64,000 bases of DNA from Lucifuga dentata (taxonomy: Eukaryota; Chordata; Actinopteri; Ophidiiformes; Bythitidae): assembly GCA_014773175.1 (NCBI GenBank), contig VXCM01000750.1, positions 62,001-126,000 on the forward strand, written 5' to 3'. A program made the translations under genes and the position numbers. Positions 11,403-23,696 of this stretch are shown piece after piece (positions within the stretch are counted from its first letter, which is position 1; each line of letters begins with the position of its first letter). The notes below the pieces were generated by a model. That model did no database searches. It saw nothing but the letters and a program-made list of their open reading frames with translations, and was not told the DNA's origin.

Positions 11403-11403
<1 letters not shown>

Positions 11404-13439
11404 GCTTGGAGAATTGAACACCAAATTACTTGTTCTTCCATGCTGTTAATGTCATTAGATTTTGAGGGACAATCACATAATACATCACGGTTATAGCTGT
11501 ACCTCAAAATCATAATAGGCATTGCCGTAATTGTTTCTAGAATGTGTGGCTACATTGGGAACTCTATCTTTATACTACATGAATAAAATAATAAGGAACT
11601 TTGCTGCAGGCTTTTTCTACCCTGTTTCTCTATTCATTACATTGCTGGAAGAAAACATGGAGTCAATTTGTTTCAATTATTTTGTGAAAATGTCCGTGTA
11701 ATAATTGTTGGCCATCTCCAAAAACACCTCCTAGGAAAAAAGTGGCCTGCATCTGTAACAACATTAAGAATAATTAAGAAAATATATCATTACATATACA
11801 GTGCACAATTATATAGTTACAATTATTGTTTTTATATACAGTATTAGCTTCTGTATGTATGTTTAAATGTATTTGTGAAAATGTTGCGCTATCTGGCATT
11901 TTGTGTGATAGTAATCAGGACCTGGTGCAGCTTCCTGTGGCAGTGGCAGGGTACGAAAAGCTTGGCTGTGTTTTGGCAGGACTTCAGGATTATATATCTG
12001 AGCCTGATTGTAATGTGTAGGGGCTTGGTAACGGCAAATTTTGGCTTGTGTATATGCGCCAGAGCTTGAAAGATAGAAAACACCGTTATGCTATTGTGCT
12101 GTTAAGTTCTGATGATGTTGTCTTTTCCTGAATATAGATCCATAAATTTTAGTGTAATAAATTTTTCTTCAGCTTTTTAAAGAAGTCCAAGTCGGATTCA
12201 CATTTTCCTTCTTGCTTTACTTCTTTTCTTCCTGTCTCTCAAATTCTACCACTTTTCTTTTAGATTAGCATCTTTATAAGAAAAGGGGATAGCTGACATT
12301 TTCTCACCAAAACTTCACGGCTAAATTAGGAACTACTTTACCTGAAAATATCCACCAAACTACATCCTTCTTACATTGGATTACGTGCTCACATTTGCAG
12401 CACATTAAAAAGCAGCTTCACACTGGCCTGAATCAAAAACAAAGCCCTGCTGTGGTATCTCAGCATTGGTAAACACCTTCCTCTAAATCTAAAAGTTCTA
12501 AATCTGTATAACAAAGGAGTTACATACTAATTATATACATTTTCCATAAAATTACAGTATGTCATTGAGGGTACTTTCACATGATAAGCTGTATTTGCGC
12601 ATAAGAGATTCTGGGCATCACTCACCTCATTGTCTACACTCCTGATATCCTGCACCATGGTCAGTGCATGCTACGTACTACTGTAGCAATATGCATCATC
12701 ATGAAGCACCCAGGGTAGAGATCCCACTACAACTACACATTATATGCCAGATTTACATTTTGCCAGCTTGACATTTTGCCATGCAATTGCTCTGCCCAGA
12801 TCATAATAGAATTTTAAAGGTGTGTTATACAATTCAGAAAATTGCCCTATGCAGCTTATGAGTTAAATCTAGTTCAACTTTGAGCTCAATGGCAGAGGGG
12901 AGAATCGAAGCAGCACCATCGCGTCATTGCAAGGTTGGGAGTCACCGCTGAGCACCCAATACACAATAATGGATTGCCCAGCTCAGCACACCACTCACTG
13001 TTTATCATGTGCAAGAAGTGTGAGATTAATAACAAATCATGTAATTAAATGCAATTAGAATATCATTTTGCACCACTAAACATATTATTTTGCTTGTTTT
13101 ATTTAGATTTTAAGACAATGCATTATATGCCACAAATACACATCTTTACAATACCACCAATTCAAGTTACAACCAATCACACAAATACTACTGCATTACA
13201 GTCACTCAAAACAGAAGACAAGGTGGTTGGTATTTTCCTCACACACTTTATGCTCTATTTCAGGTGGACCACTCCCTCTGTGGCAGAGAATAGACCAGAA
13301 CAAAACAGTTGTCTGGTGCTCTCTGCTCCTCCACAAGCCCATATTCCACACAGCAGGCTGTGAAATCATTTTTGGTCTCCTTCGGAAAGAGCCCCCCATG
13401 CAGAAATCCATAAATTCATGAGCATTCACCATCCACACA
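11403..13439. other. Long single-copy spacer
   Basis: About 2 kb with no gene I can support. Frames at 11826-12083 lie on both strands over the same bases and show no family resemblance. The frames at 13049-13438 also overlap on both strands. Confidence 0.5.
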
Positions 13440-13645
13440 TGAAAAGAAAGGATGTGGTGAAATGGTGAAAACAGGGTGTGAGAGACAGCAGGGACAGAGT
13501 GAGAGTGAGTGAGACCAGAGCAAACAGAGAGGAAAAGCAGGGGAGGTAAACCGAGAGAGACAGGTGGAAAAAGAGAGCACTGAGTAAGAGGAGAGAAAAT
13601 GAGAAGGCAAGAAAAAAAGAGGAGAGGAGAGGAGAGCGAGGGAAT
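13440..13645. repeat. Purine-rich low-complexity tract
   Basis: GAGA/GGAA-type sequence dominates the plus strand. The Ser/Leu/Phe-rich 158-aa and 129-aa minus-strand frames here are translations of this tract and the following CA repeat. Confidence 0.75.
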
Positions 13646-13771
13646 GAATGAATGCTGAGCAGCAGTGTGAGTGCTTGAAAGGACCCAGCATGAATCTGGT
13701 TTGAACCCCCAACCGATTTAGCGCCGGAAGACACAGACATAGGAATATCAAAATGCTTTGGTTGTTTGCAT

Positions 13772-13772
<1 letters not shown>

Positions 13773-13815
<43 letters not shown>
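13773..13815. repeat. (CA)21 microsatellite
   Basis: Uninterrupted CA tract, followed by a second shorter CA tract at about 13869-13886. Confidence 0.95.
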
Positions 13816-13817
<2 letters not shown>

Positions 13818-13886
13818 ATGCATGTACTTAGTGCTTCTGATGCTCGTACATATTTCAGTCTTCGTCCTCACACACACACACACACC

Positions 13887-14469
13887 CTCCATTCTTTGAT
13901 TCAGCCCAGCTTCTCACTTCCCCAGTGCTCGCTGGGAGCTCACAACCTGCCTGTCCTTGTTGCAGCTCTGCCTTCTCTTTTGCACTTTTCTTGACCTCCT
14001 CTCTTCTCATCCTCTCTCCTCTGCTCAACACTATCATGTAGTGTTGTAAACCCCGACACAGTATATGTAGCTTAATCGCAGCAGCCAAGATAATGTACCC
14101 CAAACACTGACAGTGCTCGCTGATGCTTAAGTAATGTGTTTCAAAGCAGAGTTCCCAAAGCTTTAACTTTGATAAGGACCATATATTTTGCAATGTGGAA
14201 ACTGTGTTGAGAAAGTATTTATAAAAACTTGCAACCTGACGTACTGTAATTCTAAATTTTACTCTTGGAATGTTTCATCCCATTTACATGCTCCACAATG
14301 TTGGACAGACATGATAATAATGCTGATGCTGTTAAGTTTGATGGACCTATTAGGACTGGACAATTTACACAAATTTATCAAATGTTTAACAATAACAAGT
14401 TTGGTGATTACAGCAACTTTGAAGTGATGCTCTGCCTAACTTGAACCTGAAGTCTAATCAGCCATAATA
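13887..14469. other. Single-copy spacer
   Basis: No gene or named repeat seen. Confidence 0.5.
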
Positions 14470-14849
14470 AATAAACCAATTGGAGTCCACCCTGTGGACT
14501 TATCTGTCTAAATAAGGTCCCACAGTCAACATTTTCTACAGCTGGTGTTCTCATCAAACTCTAACCAGGCCTTGGCCAGGTAAGTCAGAGAACCAAATAG
14601 CCAAGAGCTTAATGACCTTTTAAGCACAAACAGAGATGCTCTGTGGGGTGACCAAAGCACTTGCCACGACAAGCAGTAGCAATCTGTAGGGCTCCATCAG
14701 TCTTACTGCAGAGCCATGCCACTGAAAGGCATTTGACAGACTGCACAGATTTTGCTGAGCTAATTTTGTCTGAAGGACAAAAATCAAATCCTTGGTCTGA
14801 AATACCAAGTGTTACATTTCCTGGAAACTACCTGGCTAATACCTGGCTA
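14470..14849 (+). mobile_element. Tc1-like transposon remnant
   Basis: The segment keeps, in order, several landmarks I associate with fish Tc1-like elements. The first is ACCAATTGGAGTCCACC with TATCTGTCTAAATAAGGTCC just downstream, the characteristic region upstream of the transposase. Later comes a piece resembling the region encoding the WSDET/IELF motif (CTTGGTCTGAAATACCAAG), then ACATTTCCTGGAAACTACC in the position of the VWRKPG coding region. The frame at 14661-14852 overlaps this but has lost the conserved catalytic context. No terminal inverted repeats remain. Family assignment is from memory of the consensus; internal deletions are evident because the full element would be over 1 kb. 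Confidence 0.5.
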
Positions 14850-14948
14850 TAATTTGTAAATTGGTTGTCACTAATGTACCATATATGTGACTTGTATATA
14901 TTGGGTTCAAACATGCACGATCGCCTTAAAGACTGTATGGTCTTTAAA
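14850..14948. mobile_element. Solo end of the foldback MITE family
   Basis: The block GTATATATTGGGTTCAAACA, then TGCACGATCGCC, and finally CTGTATGGTCTTTAAA matches the terminal ~85 bp of the ~600-bp family. Only one end is present. It directly abuts the Tc1-like remnant. Confidence 0.55.
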
Positions 14949-14958
14949 GAGCATGCAT

Positions 14959-16759
14959 GTGGAGACAAGAAAATAAGAGCTTACCTTTACCATACATAAA
15001 TTTCATATCCTTTCTATAGCTTACTTCCTCACCTTAGTTGTTGTAGCGGTTGTCATGCTGATTTCTCTGTATGTTGTGTTCTATCTATGACTTTAATTAA
15101 GACTGAGGCTCTGCAACTCAGTAGGTGCTCTGTAGACACCACTATGAGACATACACAAACACACAGATATACAGGGAGAGAGAAACCACAGCTACACACA
15201 GACAGAAAACACACTCACAATGCACGCAGGTGTGAAACAAGCAACACTATATAGTCAGTGAAGTATTATTACAAAGTGTACAATGCACATGTTCCATACA
15301 AAGCAAAATGTAAAAATACACACACATTCACTCACAAAAGGTTAACAAGTCTCAAAAGATGTACCAGAGAATGTATCATCACAATTATTCTACCACAGGT
15401 GCCCATTGGCCACTGCCAGAAATCAAATGACATCTCCCTACAGTCTTTGTCATTTGATTTAAATGACTTGAATCTGACGATCAATAATTACAATGGGAAA
15501 GAAAATGTGCATGTTTTTTTATGTTGGTGGTAGGACCATTATGGATGAATAGATAGAGAGAAAGAGAAGAATTAAGAGAGAGAGAATACAGGGAAGGCAT
15601 AACACATGGGATTAGTGAGGTCGTATGCGTGCTGAATGACAGAAATTGCTGGAAAAGTCACACTATGCAAAGTAGATAGAAATATGAAAGATTAATAAAG
15701 TAAGTTTAACTACAAGGTACTGTATATGTGTGTGTTGACTGACTCATGTCACTGGCAGACAGAAATGGAGAGCAGGAGATTACATGTTTAATGAATTGAT
15801 GGTGATGGATTCACGGTGTTTCCCAATGAAAGAAAGAGGGAATGAAGAAGTACTAAGAAATAGGTCAATGACTGAATGATTCTGTAGACTGTAAGTAGAT
15901 TCATGGAATATGGACGTATATGTTGAGCCACTTTATCAGACAGAAATATTAAGTGAAAAATGATAAAATATAGGAGTTCACTGACAGATGTAGTCAAGCA
16001 CATACTGTGTCAATGATAATGTTGTTTCATTTAATCAATTGTGTATACATGTGCATATTCAATACAAATTATTTAACCGTAACCCTAATCTTTTTAAATT
16101 TTACAACTTTAGAAAAATGATCAGGCATATGACTGGATGATAAAAGTTTAAGTTTTCATAACACAGTGTTGATGGGGAATGTGTATTTTGTTGATTTTAT
16201 TTATGTAATTTTTTGTTAAGTCAGATGAGAAGAAGCTGGGGCACAACACAATTCTTCTACAACATTAAAGTGCTGAAATGATTCTTTTAGTTTGCTTTCA
16301 AAGGTCTTGCCTGCCCCCTTCAGACCACCTAAGTCATAACATCTCTGCAAAGTTATGAAGACAGTCCATTGTCTCTGCTGCCATGATGTCATGCTAAATT
16401 AGTAGGACCAAGGACATTATTAAATTATATGTCTATTAAGATCCCACAGCCATTCTTCCTGGAGTTCTTGAGGTAAATCACTGTAGACAAACAGAGAATT
16501 GTGAGAAGAGAACACAACAGAAGACAATTCAAATATTCAATGTTTTTTTTTTTTTCAGTGAATTCTGTTTCAGTGAATTTAGCTTTCATTTGCCAAAAAT
16601 AACTTCAAGCTACACAGGCTTAAAGACATTCTTATGGTAAACCAAATACAATTAGGTCAAGATCACAACAGTGAGACAGTGAGAACAGGATTAAGTGGAC
16701 AGTCAAGCCAAACTTTCTTTTGCCAAACTAAAACATCCTGTTGTTGAGAAGGGTCTGCA
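14959..16759. other. Single-copy spacer
   Basis: No gene supported. Short AC- and GA-rich patches occur near 15145-15215 and 15545-15590. The part at 16230-16500 has balanced, non-repetitive composition and could include conserved non-coding sequence. Confidence 0.45.
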
Positions 16760-17130
16760 AATTGATGTCAAAATTATCCTAGATTAATATTCATGCCCTG
16801 GCCAAAACCCAGGGGTGTAAAGAAATACTGGAAAAAATAATGCTTGCTAATGGGAAAGGAATGCTAAATTATGCAAATTAGTCTCTGAGCCATTAATGGA
16901 CACAGTACTTTTTTAATAAATTGTGGGTGTCTTTCCTCTCTGCTTTTCTCTTATTAAAGCCATTTGGCATGAGCCTAAATTCTATAGGGGAGGAGTATTT
17001 AAGTTAATTGCTTATCTCTCTCTGGTTACTGTGGCCTGTTTTGGCCCTAATGAGAGATACATTATTGCAAACTTCTTGCAATGGTATTAGCATTTAATAG
17101 GGGACAATAAAGCACATTGGGGACACAGTA
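16760..17130. promoter_or_regulatory. Candidate conserved non-coding element
   Basis: This block is free of simple repeats and transposon signatures. It contains a perfect octamer (ATGCAAAT at 16871-16878) directly followed by TAG, and several homeodomain-type AT cores (CATTAATGG, TTTAATAAATTG, GTTAATTG, CCTAATGAG). Dense motifs of this kind are typical of vertebrate developmental enhancers. Conservation itself cannot be judged from one sequence, so this is an inference. Confidence 0.3.
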
Positions 17131-18668
17131 TCTGATGTGACAGAGCAATTAGGACTATGTTTTATGAGCGCCCTTGCTGTCTTGAAGTGTGGCCTACACT
17201 GTAGAGATTTGCTAATTTGGAGCAATGCTCAAACATCTTGGGCAATATCTTGGATGGTGAGGCTCTTGAGAATTGTATGCGAATTGCTGGTAGTGTTCTT
17301 TTTCTGTTTCACTTTGTTTTAAGTTGACTCTGAATATGTTATGACAGGAGAAGAGATGTGAGAGCAAATGTGCTCACTGTTATATTTGTATCATCATTCT
17401 CTGTTCAGTGTTGACTGATAGGTATTTCAAAGACATTACTGGCTGCAAGCTGCCCTGCTGTGCTAAAGCCTCTCACCAAGAAAACATGTTTGAGACAAGA
17501 AACTTTTACTCTATTTTTAATATCAGAAGATTTAATGAAGAACCTGGCTGAATATTTCTGTTAAAACACTTGACGCCAAATTGGCTGCTGTTACCACACC
17601 GATGCAGGATGGTAACATTTGTCAGGTTGTCATTCCCAAATATTATATATTCATGTTGGGGGGAAAAAACTTCAAGATAAATTTGAGATACATAAATAAT
17701 TCCATCCTCCAAAAATTACTTGTTGGATAAATATGGTGAGATGATGTACACATCTTTTATTGCAGCTGCCAACACGGGAAGCCTGTTGTTATCATTTTAA
17801 ACTTACTTTGTATTAAGATTTTTTAATTTTCTTGCGACAATGATTGTATAATTGTTAGTTGATGTCACAGTTTCAAAGAGTAACATGTTTGGACGTCTCA
17901 TTTCGGATTAAATTTTGCTCATCAGAAGCTCTAATGCATTTCCAAGAATTGATGCATACTGTCAAAACTGCAGTCAAAATATGCTATACCTTTATATGCA
18001 CATTCTTAACAAAATCACAGGTGGATTTGTATCCTAATATGGATGCTGCCTTGTGTATATGTTTGTGTTTGTTTATCCGTGAAATGAAGACTCTTGGCAT
18101 ATTTGACAATGTCTGTTGTGGAATGAGTGTGTGTTATAAAGGATTCTTCAATCTATACACCTCATCTTAAGCTGCTTAGCAGCTATGTGTATGTGTGTGT
18201 GTTTGCACCTGCACACATACAAATATGTCTACTAATGGTGTCAAAATGTGTGCTTATATGTGTGTGGGCACCTGCATGTGCGATCATGTGTGCCGCTTAC
18301 CACACACATCTTCCACTGAGGTGTCATTTGGGTCTTCTTAAGGAAAACTGTTGATACATGAACTGTAATGCATTCAGACTTAGCTCCATAATCTAACCAT
18401 TGCAGAACAAACCCAGTTGGACTGTGGGAGGCAGAACACTGGAATCTATAATCCTCCACCCAACAGACAATCTCCCAACTGGCCCCTGGATGACTCTACA
18501 TTTTCCCCCCACTCACCTCTCGTCTTTGCTGTTGGCTGCTTACAGACATTTCATATGTGTGAGGCGGCTTGTCAGAATCTGCTTTATGGTTCTGGTGCAT
18601 AGTTGTATGATGTGAGTGGGAGCTCGTGTTTGTATCATTGGAGGGGATACTTAATGTGCATGCTTATT
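17131..18668. other. Single-copy spacer
   Basis: No gene supported. GT-rich patches occur near 18186-18295. Frames at 17859-18615 overlap one another on both strands without family resemblance. Confidence 0.45.
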
Positions 18669-18805
18669 TGCATATAGGAGACAAATCAAAGGAAAAACCA
18701 ACAGAAAAATGCTTTGGTAAGGTGTGGAGCTGCCAGAACTTATATGTGCCTTAGTGTATATCATACAAGTTTCTGGAACTCTACTGGAGGGATGGAACAA
18801 ACATA
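18669..18805 (-). mobile_element. Dispersed repeat 3' module, minus-strand copy
   Basis: On the minus strand this reads CCTCCAGTAGAGTTCCAGAA, then ACTTGT, a diverged middle, AAGTTCTGGCAGCTC and TTCTGTTGGTTTTTCCTTTG. The same module lies on the plus strand at 19055-19190. From memory this is the 3' end of a repeat common in fish genomes, but I cannot name it reliably. The short peptide shared by both frames (SSRVPETC) reflects the duplication and is not a gene. Confidence 0.6.
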
Positions 18806-18869
18806 AATCATGATGGTGGTAGAGAGTGCTGTATAACATCTATGCCTTATGGATGGGCAAAGACCACTC

Positions 18870-19190
18870 CCATCTGGATAGAAAGTTTCATTATAGGATA
18901 AAAGTGATCACTCAGAATAATATTGCATTGTCAGATCTACAGCCAGTTCAAGACTTATGGGAGATTTTCTTGTTTTGTTTTTGTTTTGACATGCCAGACT
19001 GCACTCTCCATCATATCATCATTAACACCAAATGAGGAATTGTCTTTGAGAAGAATAGTATTCCATTCATCCAGTAGAGTTCCAGAAACTTGTGCAACCT
19101 ATGCCAAGTTGCACTGAAGCTATTCTGGGCACTCACTGTGCCACCAACACCTTATTAAAAGACTTTATATTAGACTTCCCTTTGTCAACC
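18870..19190 (+). mobile_element. Dispersed repeat, plus-strand copy
   Basis: The stretch contains ATCACTCAGAATAATATTG, then TCAGATCTACAGCCAGTTCA, then ATCCAGTAGAGTTCCAGAAA, and ends with CCAACACCTTATTAAAAGAC followed by TTTATATTAGACTTCC. This order matches a dispersed fish repeat recalled from memory. Its 3' module is the inverted partner of 18669-18805. Confidence 0.55.
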
Positions 19191-19204
19191 ATCTGTATGT
19201 CATT

Positions 19205-19220
19205 TGTGTGTGTGTGTGTG
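19205..19220. repeat. Short (GT)n tract
   Basis: About eight GT units. Confidence 0.85.
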
Positions 19221-19433
19221 CCAGTTTTTATATGAATTTTTGTCTTCAGTCAGAAAGGGACAAGAAGAATTTGTTTACTGTTAAATATAAATCTTCTGTT
19301 ATGCCTGAACTGTGACACTGCAAAACTCAGCAATGTCCAACCAACGTGAGAGCGGAGTAGGAACTGACTTATCATTTTGGAAGGACTGACTTATGCCATC
19401 TCAGTGTATTTTTGTTTGCATAACTTGGTGCCT

Positions 19434-19728
19434 TTATGCACACTACAATCAGATTTTTGGCTGTACTCTAAGGCAAAAATATGGAGTGTGTATATGTGGA
19501 TGGAATTAATAGGATTTTGTCATTTGCCAAATATACATGACTCTTTTAGATGAGACAGCAGGTGAGCAAATGCATGTGCAGATTGCTTACGCAGATTGTA
19601 AAACAATGGATAATTTATGTTTGAGTAAATCGATATACAATCATATAATCCAGGTTTTACTGGGAGCACATCTGCATCAATTTGAACAGATTTCGATCTG
19701 ATTATGATATTTTACATGACTTCTCATC
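19434..19728. repeat. Degenerate MITE-like repeat, copy B
   Basis: Second copy of the repeat at 2952-3233, in the same orientation. It shares ATGCACACTAC, AATTAATAGGAT, AAATATACATGA, AAATGCATG and ATGTTTGAGTAAAT in the same order. The copies are strongly diverged. Confidence 0.5.
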
Positions 19729-20762
19729 TGTGTGATACGAATGCAAACAGCAGAATCGGATGCTGGATGGATACCACAGTGCTGTCATGAGTACAATGAC
19801 AGGGTGTGTGATTGAGTGAAAAAGTGAAAAAAAAAATCAGTTTAAACTTGCAAACTTGTGAATGGATGTTAGCAAGTTTGTCTTAGGTGGTATAATCTAT
19901 TTTCCCATCTGTGTTGTACTTTTTATTTTGTTTTATCCTTTTTCTTGTTTTGTAAAGCATGTTTGAGTACTTAGAAAAGCACTCTAAATAAAATGTATTG
20001 TGTTGTAAACCAACAGGTATGAATAAGTAATAAATTGCAAATTTAATACATTCACAGTGTGTTCATATTAATATATGTTTGGGCTATTGGTAATCTCTGG
20101 TATACACCAACCACGTGGTCCTGCCATCGGTGTACTTCATAATCCTATCCCCTTTGAATTCCTAATACATGCTGCTGGTAGATGCTGTTGCCAAGAACAT
20201 CTGGTGGGTCTGCCTGTTGACAAACTGATAGGAGCAGAAGGGAAAAGACTTCTGGTACAACTCATGGCCCATAGAAAGAGGACATACTGTTAAATACAGT
20301 AGCACTTGAAGGACAACCAAAAGTCAAACCAATGGGACAACAAGCTAAAGTTACATTTCAGTTAGTGGTACAACATCCTGAATTTTCAAGATAGAATTTT
20401 GGTGAACAAAGTAAATAAGTCTAATACAGGGAGAATTCAGAGAGTGGATACCCTTACCCCGTGTGCACAATCCTCTTAACTCATTAAAATAAAATTAGTA
20501 CTGACACATGGTGACAGATAACCGTGTGATTCTTGTCAGTACAGTAAGTGCAATACTTCATGAGAAAAAAATTAAAAAATATTAAGGAACTAACCTGTCT
20601 TAGGTTTAAGAAATCCATAAAAAATACCTGGATGGGATACCATGGGTCATACGAGTATACCTTTTGAATCCCTTCCTATGTGAACCCTATGCAACAATAA
20701 CCTTGTTCCTAGCTTCACTGTACAGAGCCTACCTCAAAATAATCTGAAATAGAGCTTGATAG
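19729..20762. other. Single-copy spacer
   Basis: No gene supported. The 72-codon frame at 20075-20293 has no recognisable motif. Confidence 0.45.
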
Positions 20763-20803
20763 TTTTTTTTTTTTTTTTAANTTTTTTTTTTTTTTTTTTT
20801 TTT
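20763..20803. repeat. Poly-T run with single-N gap
   Basis: A T-run of about 40 bases is interrupted by AA and one N at 20781. Probable unresolved assembly join. Confidence 0.85.
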
Positions 20804-22079
20804 GCTGGAATAGTGATACTAGTTCTTATAGATGTGTTGGAGACATGAGGAAACTAAGGATGTAGAGACTTGCTTGGCTTACTCCTACAAAGATATCAGC
20901 TCCTCTATTGATTTCTTCCACCCTGGGCAAAGTAAACGCTTTGACTGTGAAATTAGTAATGCATTTCGCCACGCATCCCTCACAATCATCAGGAGATTGG
21001 GATACGTACTGGCTGTACCTTGGAGCATAACACATTTGCACGAACCCTCATGTGACTTTATTAAAAAGGCATACTTTTGGAATGAGCTTCTCAGGGAAAC
21101 TATAGTGTACAATTTGAAGGATAGCTTACTAAAAAGTGATGCATGGAACTTTGTAGCATTATGTGGTGATGTTTTTGTTTTCAAATAGAGCATCGGGGAT
21201 GTTGTGTATGTCTTTTCATTTTTGTGTGTGTGACCCAAATTTAGATTGGAGGCACCAATAATGTGTAGGTAAAAGTCAATTTATTGCAATTTCTGCTTTA
21301 AAAAAACAACCATTATGGCCAACAAAGTGCCAACCTGACAAGCTCACTGAAATTACCCTCTCAGATATGCAATTATGTGCAATCTTCACTGCCTAAACCA
21401 ATACGAGATGACTCATCCTCATTAGGTGTGTGGATGTGTGTGAGATTTTCATGATGAGATTTTATAGTAATAAGAAAATAATTGGCATTTCAGTTATGAT
21501 CAGGCTGGGGGGACTTAAAGTGGGGAGATGGGTTCTTGTCTGATTTACACTTCAAAAAAGAAGAGCAAAGACAGAAAAAAAAAACACCACGTCTGCGTCT
21601 TTGATCTGACTTATCGACAAGGCTTTAGTAGAGCAATTCCCACTGACAGACGAGATACCCATTTCACTATGTTTTCTGTAAAAACAAAAAAAAACAAAAA
21701 AAACAAAAACAAAAAAAAACTGGGGAAATGAAGACTGTAAATGAATGCCACAATCATAAATTTAATCCTGGTCTGGTTCATACACTATGCACTTTTAAGT
21801 TGTGTGTCAAATCACAGACTAGATAGCCCTTCCCTGTATGTTTCCTACTAGTATATTTAACATATACAGTATAATCAATTAAAATCATATATTCCTTTAC
21901 ATAAATTATATAATAGTGTGCTACAGTGTTTGAACTGGAAAAAAAAAATCAATATTATCAATATTAGCTCATTTTTGATAATATTGGTGAAATCCTCATA
22001 ACAAGAGATATTTCTTTAGCTACTGCAGATGCTTTGATAGTCACTAAGCACAGCTGTTTAATGAATGGCTCTTTTTTTA
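20804..22079. other. Spacer with opposed open frames and an A-rich tract
   Basis: Two frames of about 118 codons lie on opposite strands over the same bases (20832-21188 plus, 20885-21238 minus). Neither resembles a family I know. An A-rich (AAAAC)n-like tract lies at about 21678-21722. Confidence 0.4.
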
Positions 22080-22500
22080 CGTTGAGCACTAAATGATTTT
22101 AACTGAAGAGTTGACCACTATTGTCATAAGCTGCCATTGCTGCATGGCCCTAGTTTCCCTGTCTTTACAGTGGTGTGGCTAATTGATGGTCTGATTGCAT
22201 GGCCTTCCACAGCTGTGGGTTCCATGCTAATAAGCTAATTATTGAAAAATGATACAGTCTCAGATAATTCAATCACTGTAGGCACTAATGAACAGAGTCC
22301 AATAACACTGTACTTGCCTCTGTACTTGGCAGTTGGCTGACTGTATTCATGGCTCAATCTGCAGTAGATGTGGTTTTATAGCAAATGGTCTGGCTCTGTT
22401 CTGCTTATGGAAATATACTGCAGTTATCATGCGTAATTACTTCCCCATTATAAATGAATGGACCAAGATCATCCAAGCTCAGATGCTTCTCAGGAAGTGA
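22080..22500. promoter_or_regulatory. Candidate conserved non-coding element
   Basis: Repeat-free block with clustered homeodomain-type cores (GCTAATTGATGG, GCTAATAAGCTAATTATTG, GCGTAATTAC) and no open frame. Composition and motif density resemble vertebrate enhancers. Conservation was not tested. Confidence 0.3.
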
Positions 22501-22914
22501 GGCCTGATTCCTCAAAAGTATTTGATGTGTTGGAAATAGATGTGTAATCACTTGATTTTACATCATTCTTTGTAAGTATGCATACATTTAGAAGTCGTGG
22601 GGTGCAGACCAGGTGCACACTCAAAATTGACCGTGATGCAGATTTCATTTATGTGACTGTTATGACGATTTAGTAAACCTTAGCTTTCTACAGCTGACTG
22701 AAATTGCTATGCTTTAGAACCTTACATCTTCCCAATCAGGTGAAGGGTCAAGACAGGAGTTTAAAAGAGGATAAAGATTCAAGCCTCATCAATAAAGGAA
22801 CATATCTTCTCATGCTACAAAGTAGAAGTCTGCAAAGTGCACAAAAAAGAGGGTTGGAGATGTGAGGATGTAATATAAAAGCTTCTGTTAATATTAAATA
22901 AGTTTGGTTCCAAT

Positions 22915-23110
22915 TTTCTGGCAGAGGGATTTGATGTCACTGAATTTCATTTCATAGGCCTTTTGACACGACTGAATCAAATGCTGAGAAAGTCATTTTA
23001 CTATTATTTGATGGGCACAGAGGATTCACTAGGCTGGGGGCTGCTGGCAAAGGCCAGCTAAAGATTTATCCTGTGTTTAATGTCTGCTACTAGAGACAGA
23101 GAGTGTAAGA
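22915..23110. promoter_or_regulatory. Candidate conserved non-coding element
   Basis: Repeat-free block of balanced composition between 22915 and 23110, with no open frame or transposon feature. Weak inference only. Confidence 0.2.
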
Positions 23111-23511
23111 GAGAATTTAAAAGGTATGAAAGTAGAGATTGCAAAAGGCACATGTGTAATAAGAAAGAAACAGAAAGAGAAAAGGAGAATGACAGAATAT
23201 TCTGTCTTAGAAGATGCCCTGCAACACTGCTTGAAGCTTTATGAACATTATGTTTTTTTCAACCATAAAATGGAAGATTGTGAGGCTTTACCCTGACATA
23301 CGGGGAACTAAGCTGGTCTGGCCTGGATTAGGCTAAGTTATCACATTCCCCAGTCGGACACTACACACTGGCTGAGACCAGAGGAGAGGACAGACGAAGA
23401 GGGCTTGAAAGCAGGTGTGGGATTCCTATGGCATATTACTGTTTGTACTTCAGGCTTTATTGGTCTTCATCATACAAAGCACAGCCAGAGGCAATGCACC
23501 AAACGTGGGAA

Positions 23512-23540
23512 GTGTTGGGGGTGGGGGNGTGGGAGTTGTG
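23512..23540. repeat. G-rich tract with single-N gap
   Basis: GTTGGGGGTGGGGG is followed by one N at 23528 and then GTGGGAG. Likely a low-complexity assembly join; a short G-quadruplex-like composition is possible. Confidence 0.7.
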
Positions 23541-23671
23541 GAACTTATTGTTAGAAAACATTTAGAAGTTCTTAGTTGGAATCCATGATCGTGGCTAAAC
23601 TACAGGCAGTTTTCTCTTTCCACTAGCTTTTAAATATCTCTTGCTATGTATTCCAAGAAAATGTCTCTTTT

Positions 23672-23696
23672 TTGTGATTTATTTTATAAATCACAA
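23672..23696. repeat. Short inverted repeat
   Basis: 10-bp arms TTGTGATTTA and TAAATCACAA are separated by 5 bases. It is followed by a direct duplication of GATATCTCTTTT near 23706-23732. No terminator role is implied in a eukaryote. Confidence 0.6.

Noticed and set aside
13416..13892. 158- and 129-codon minus-strand frames
   Set aside because: They consist of a (CA)n translation joined to a purine-tract translation in two overlapping frames.
20832..21238. Two ~118-codon frames on opposite strands over the same bases
   Set aside because: Neither shows a motif I recognise. A paired frame on both strands can arise from local composition. Left as anonymous, although a frame-aware protein search would be worthwhile.
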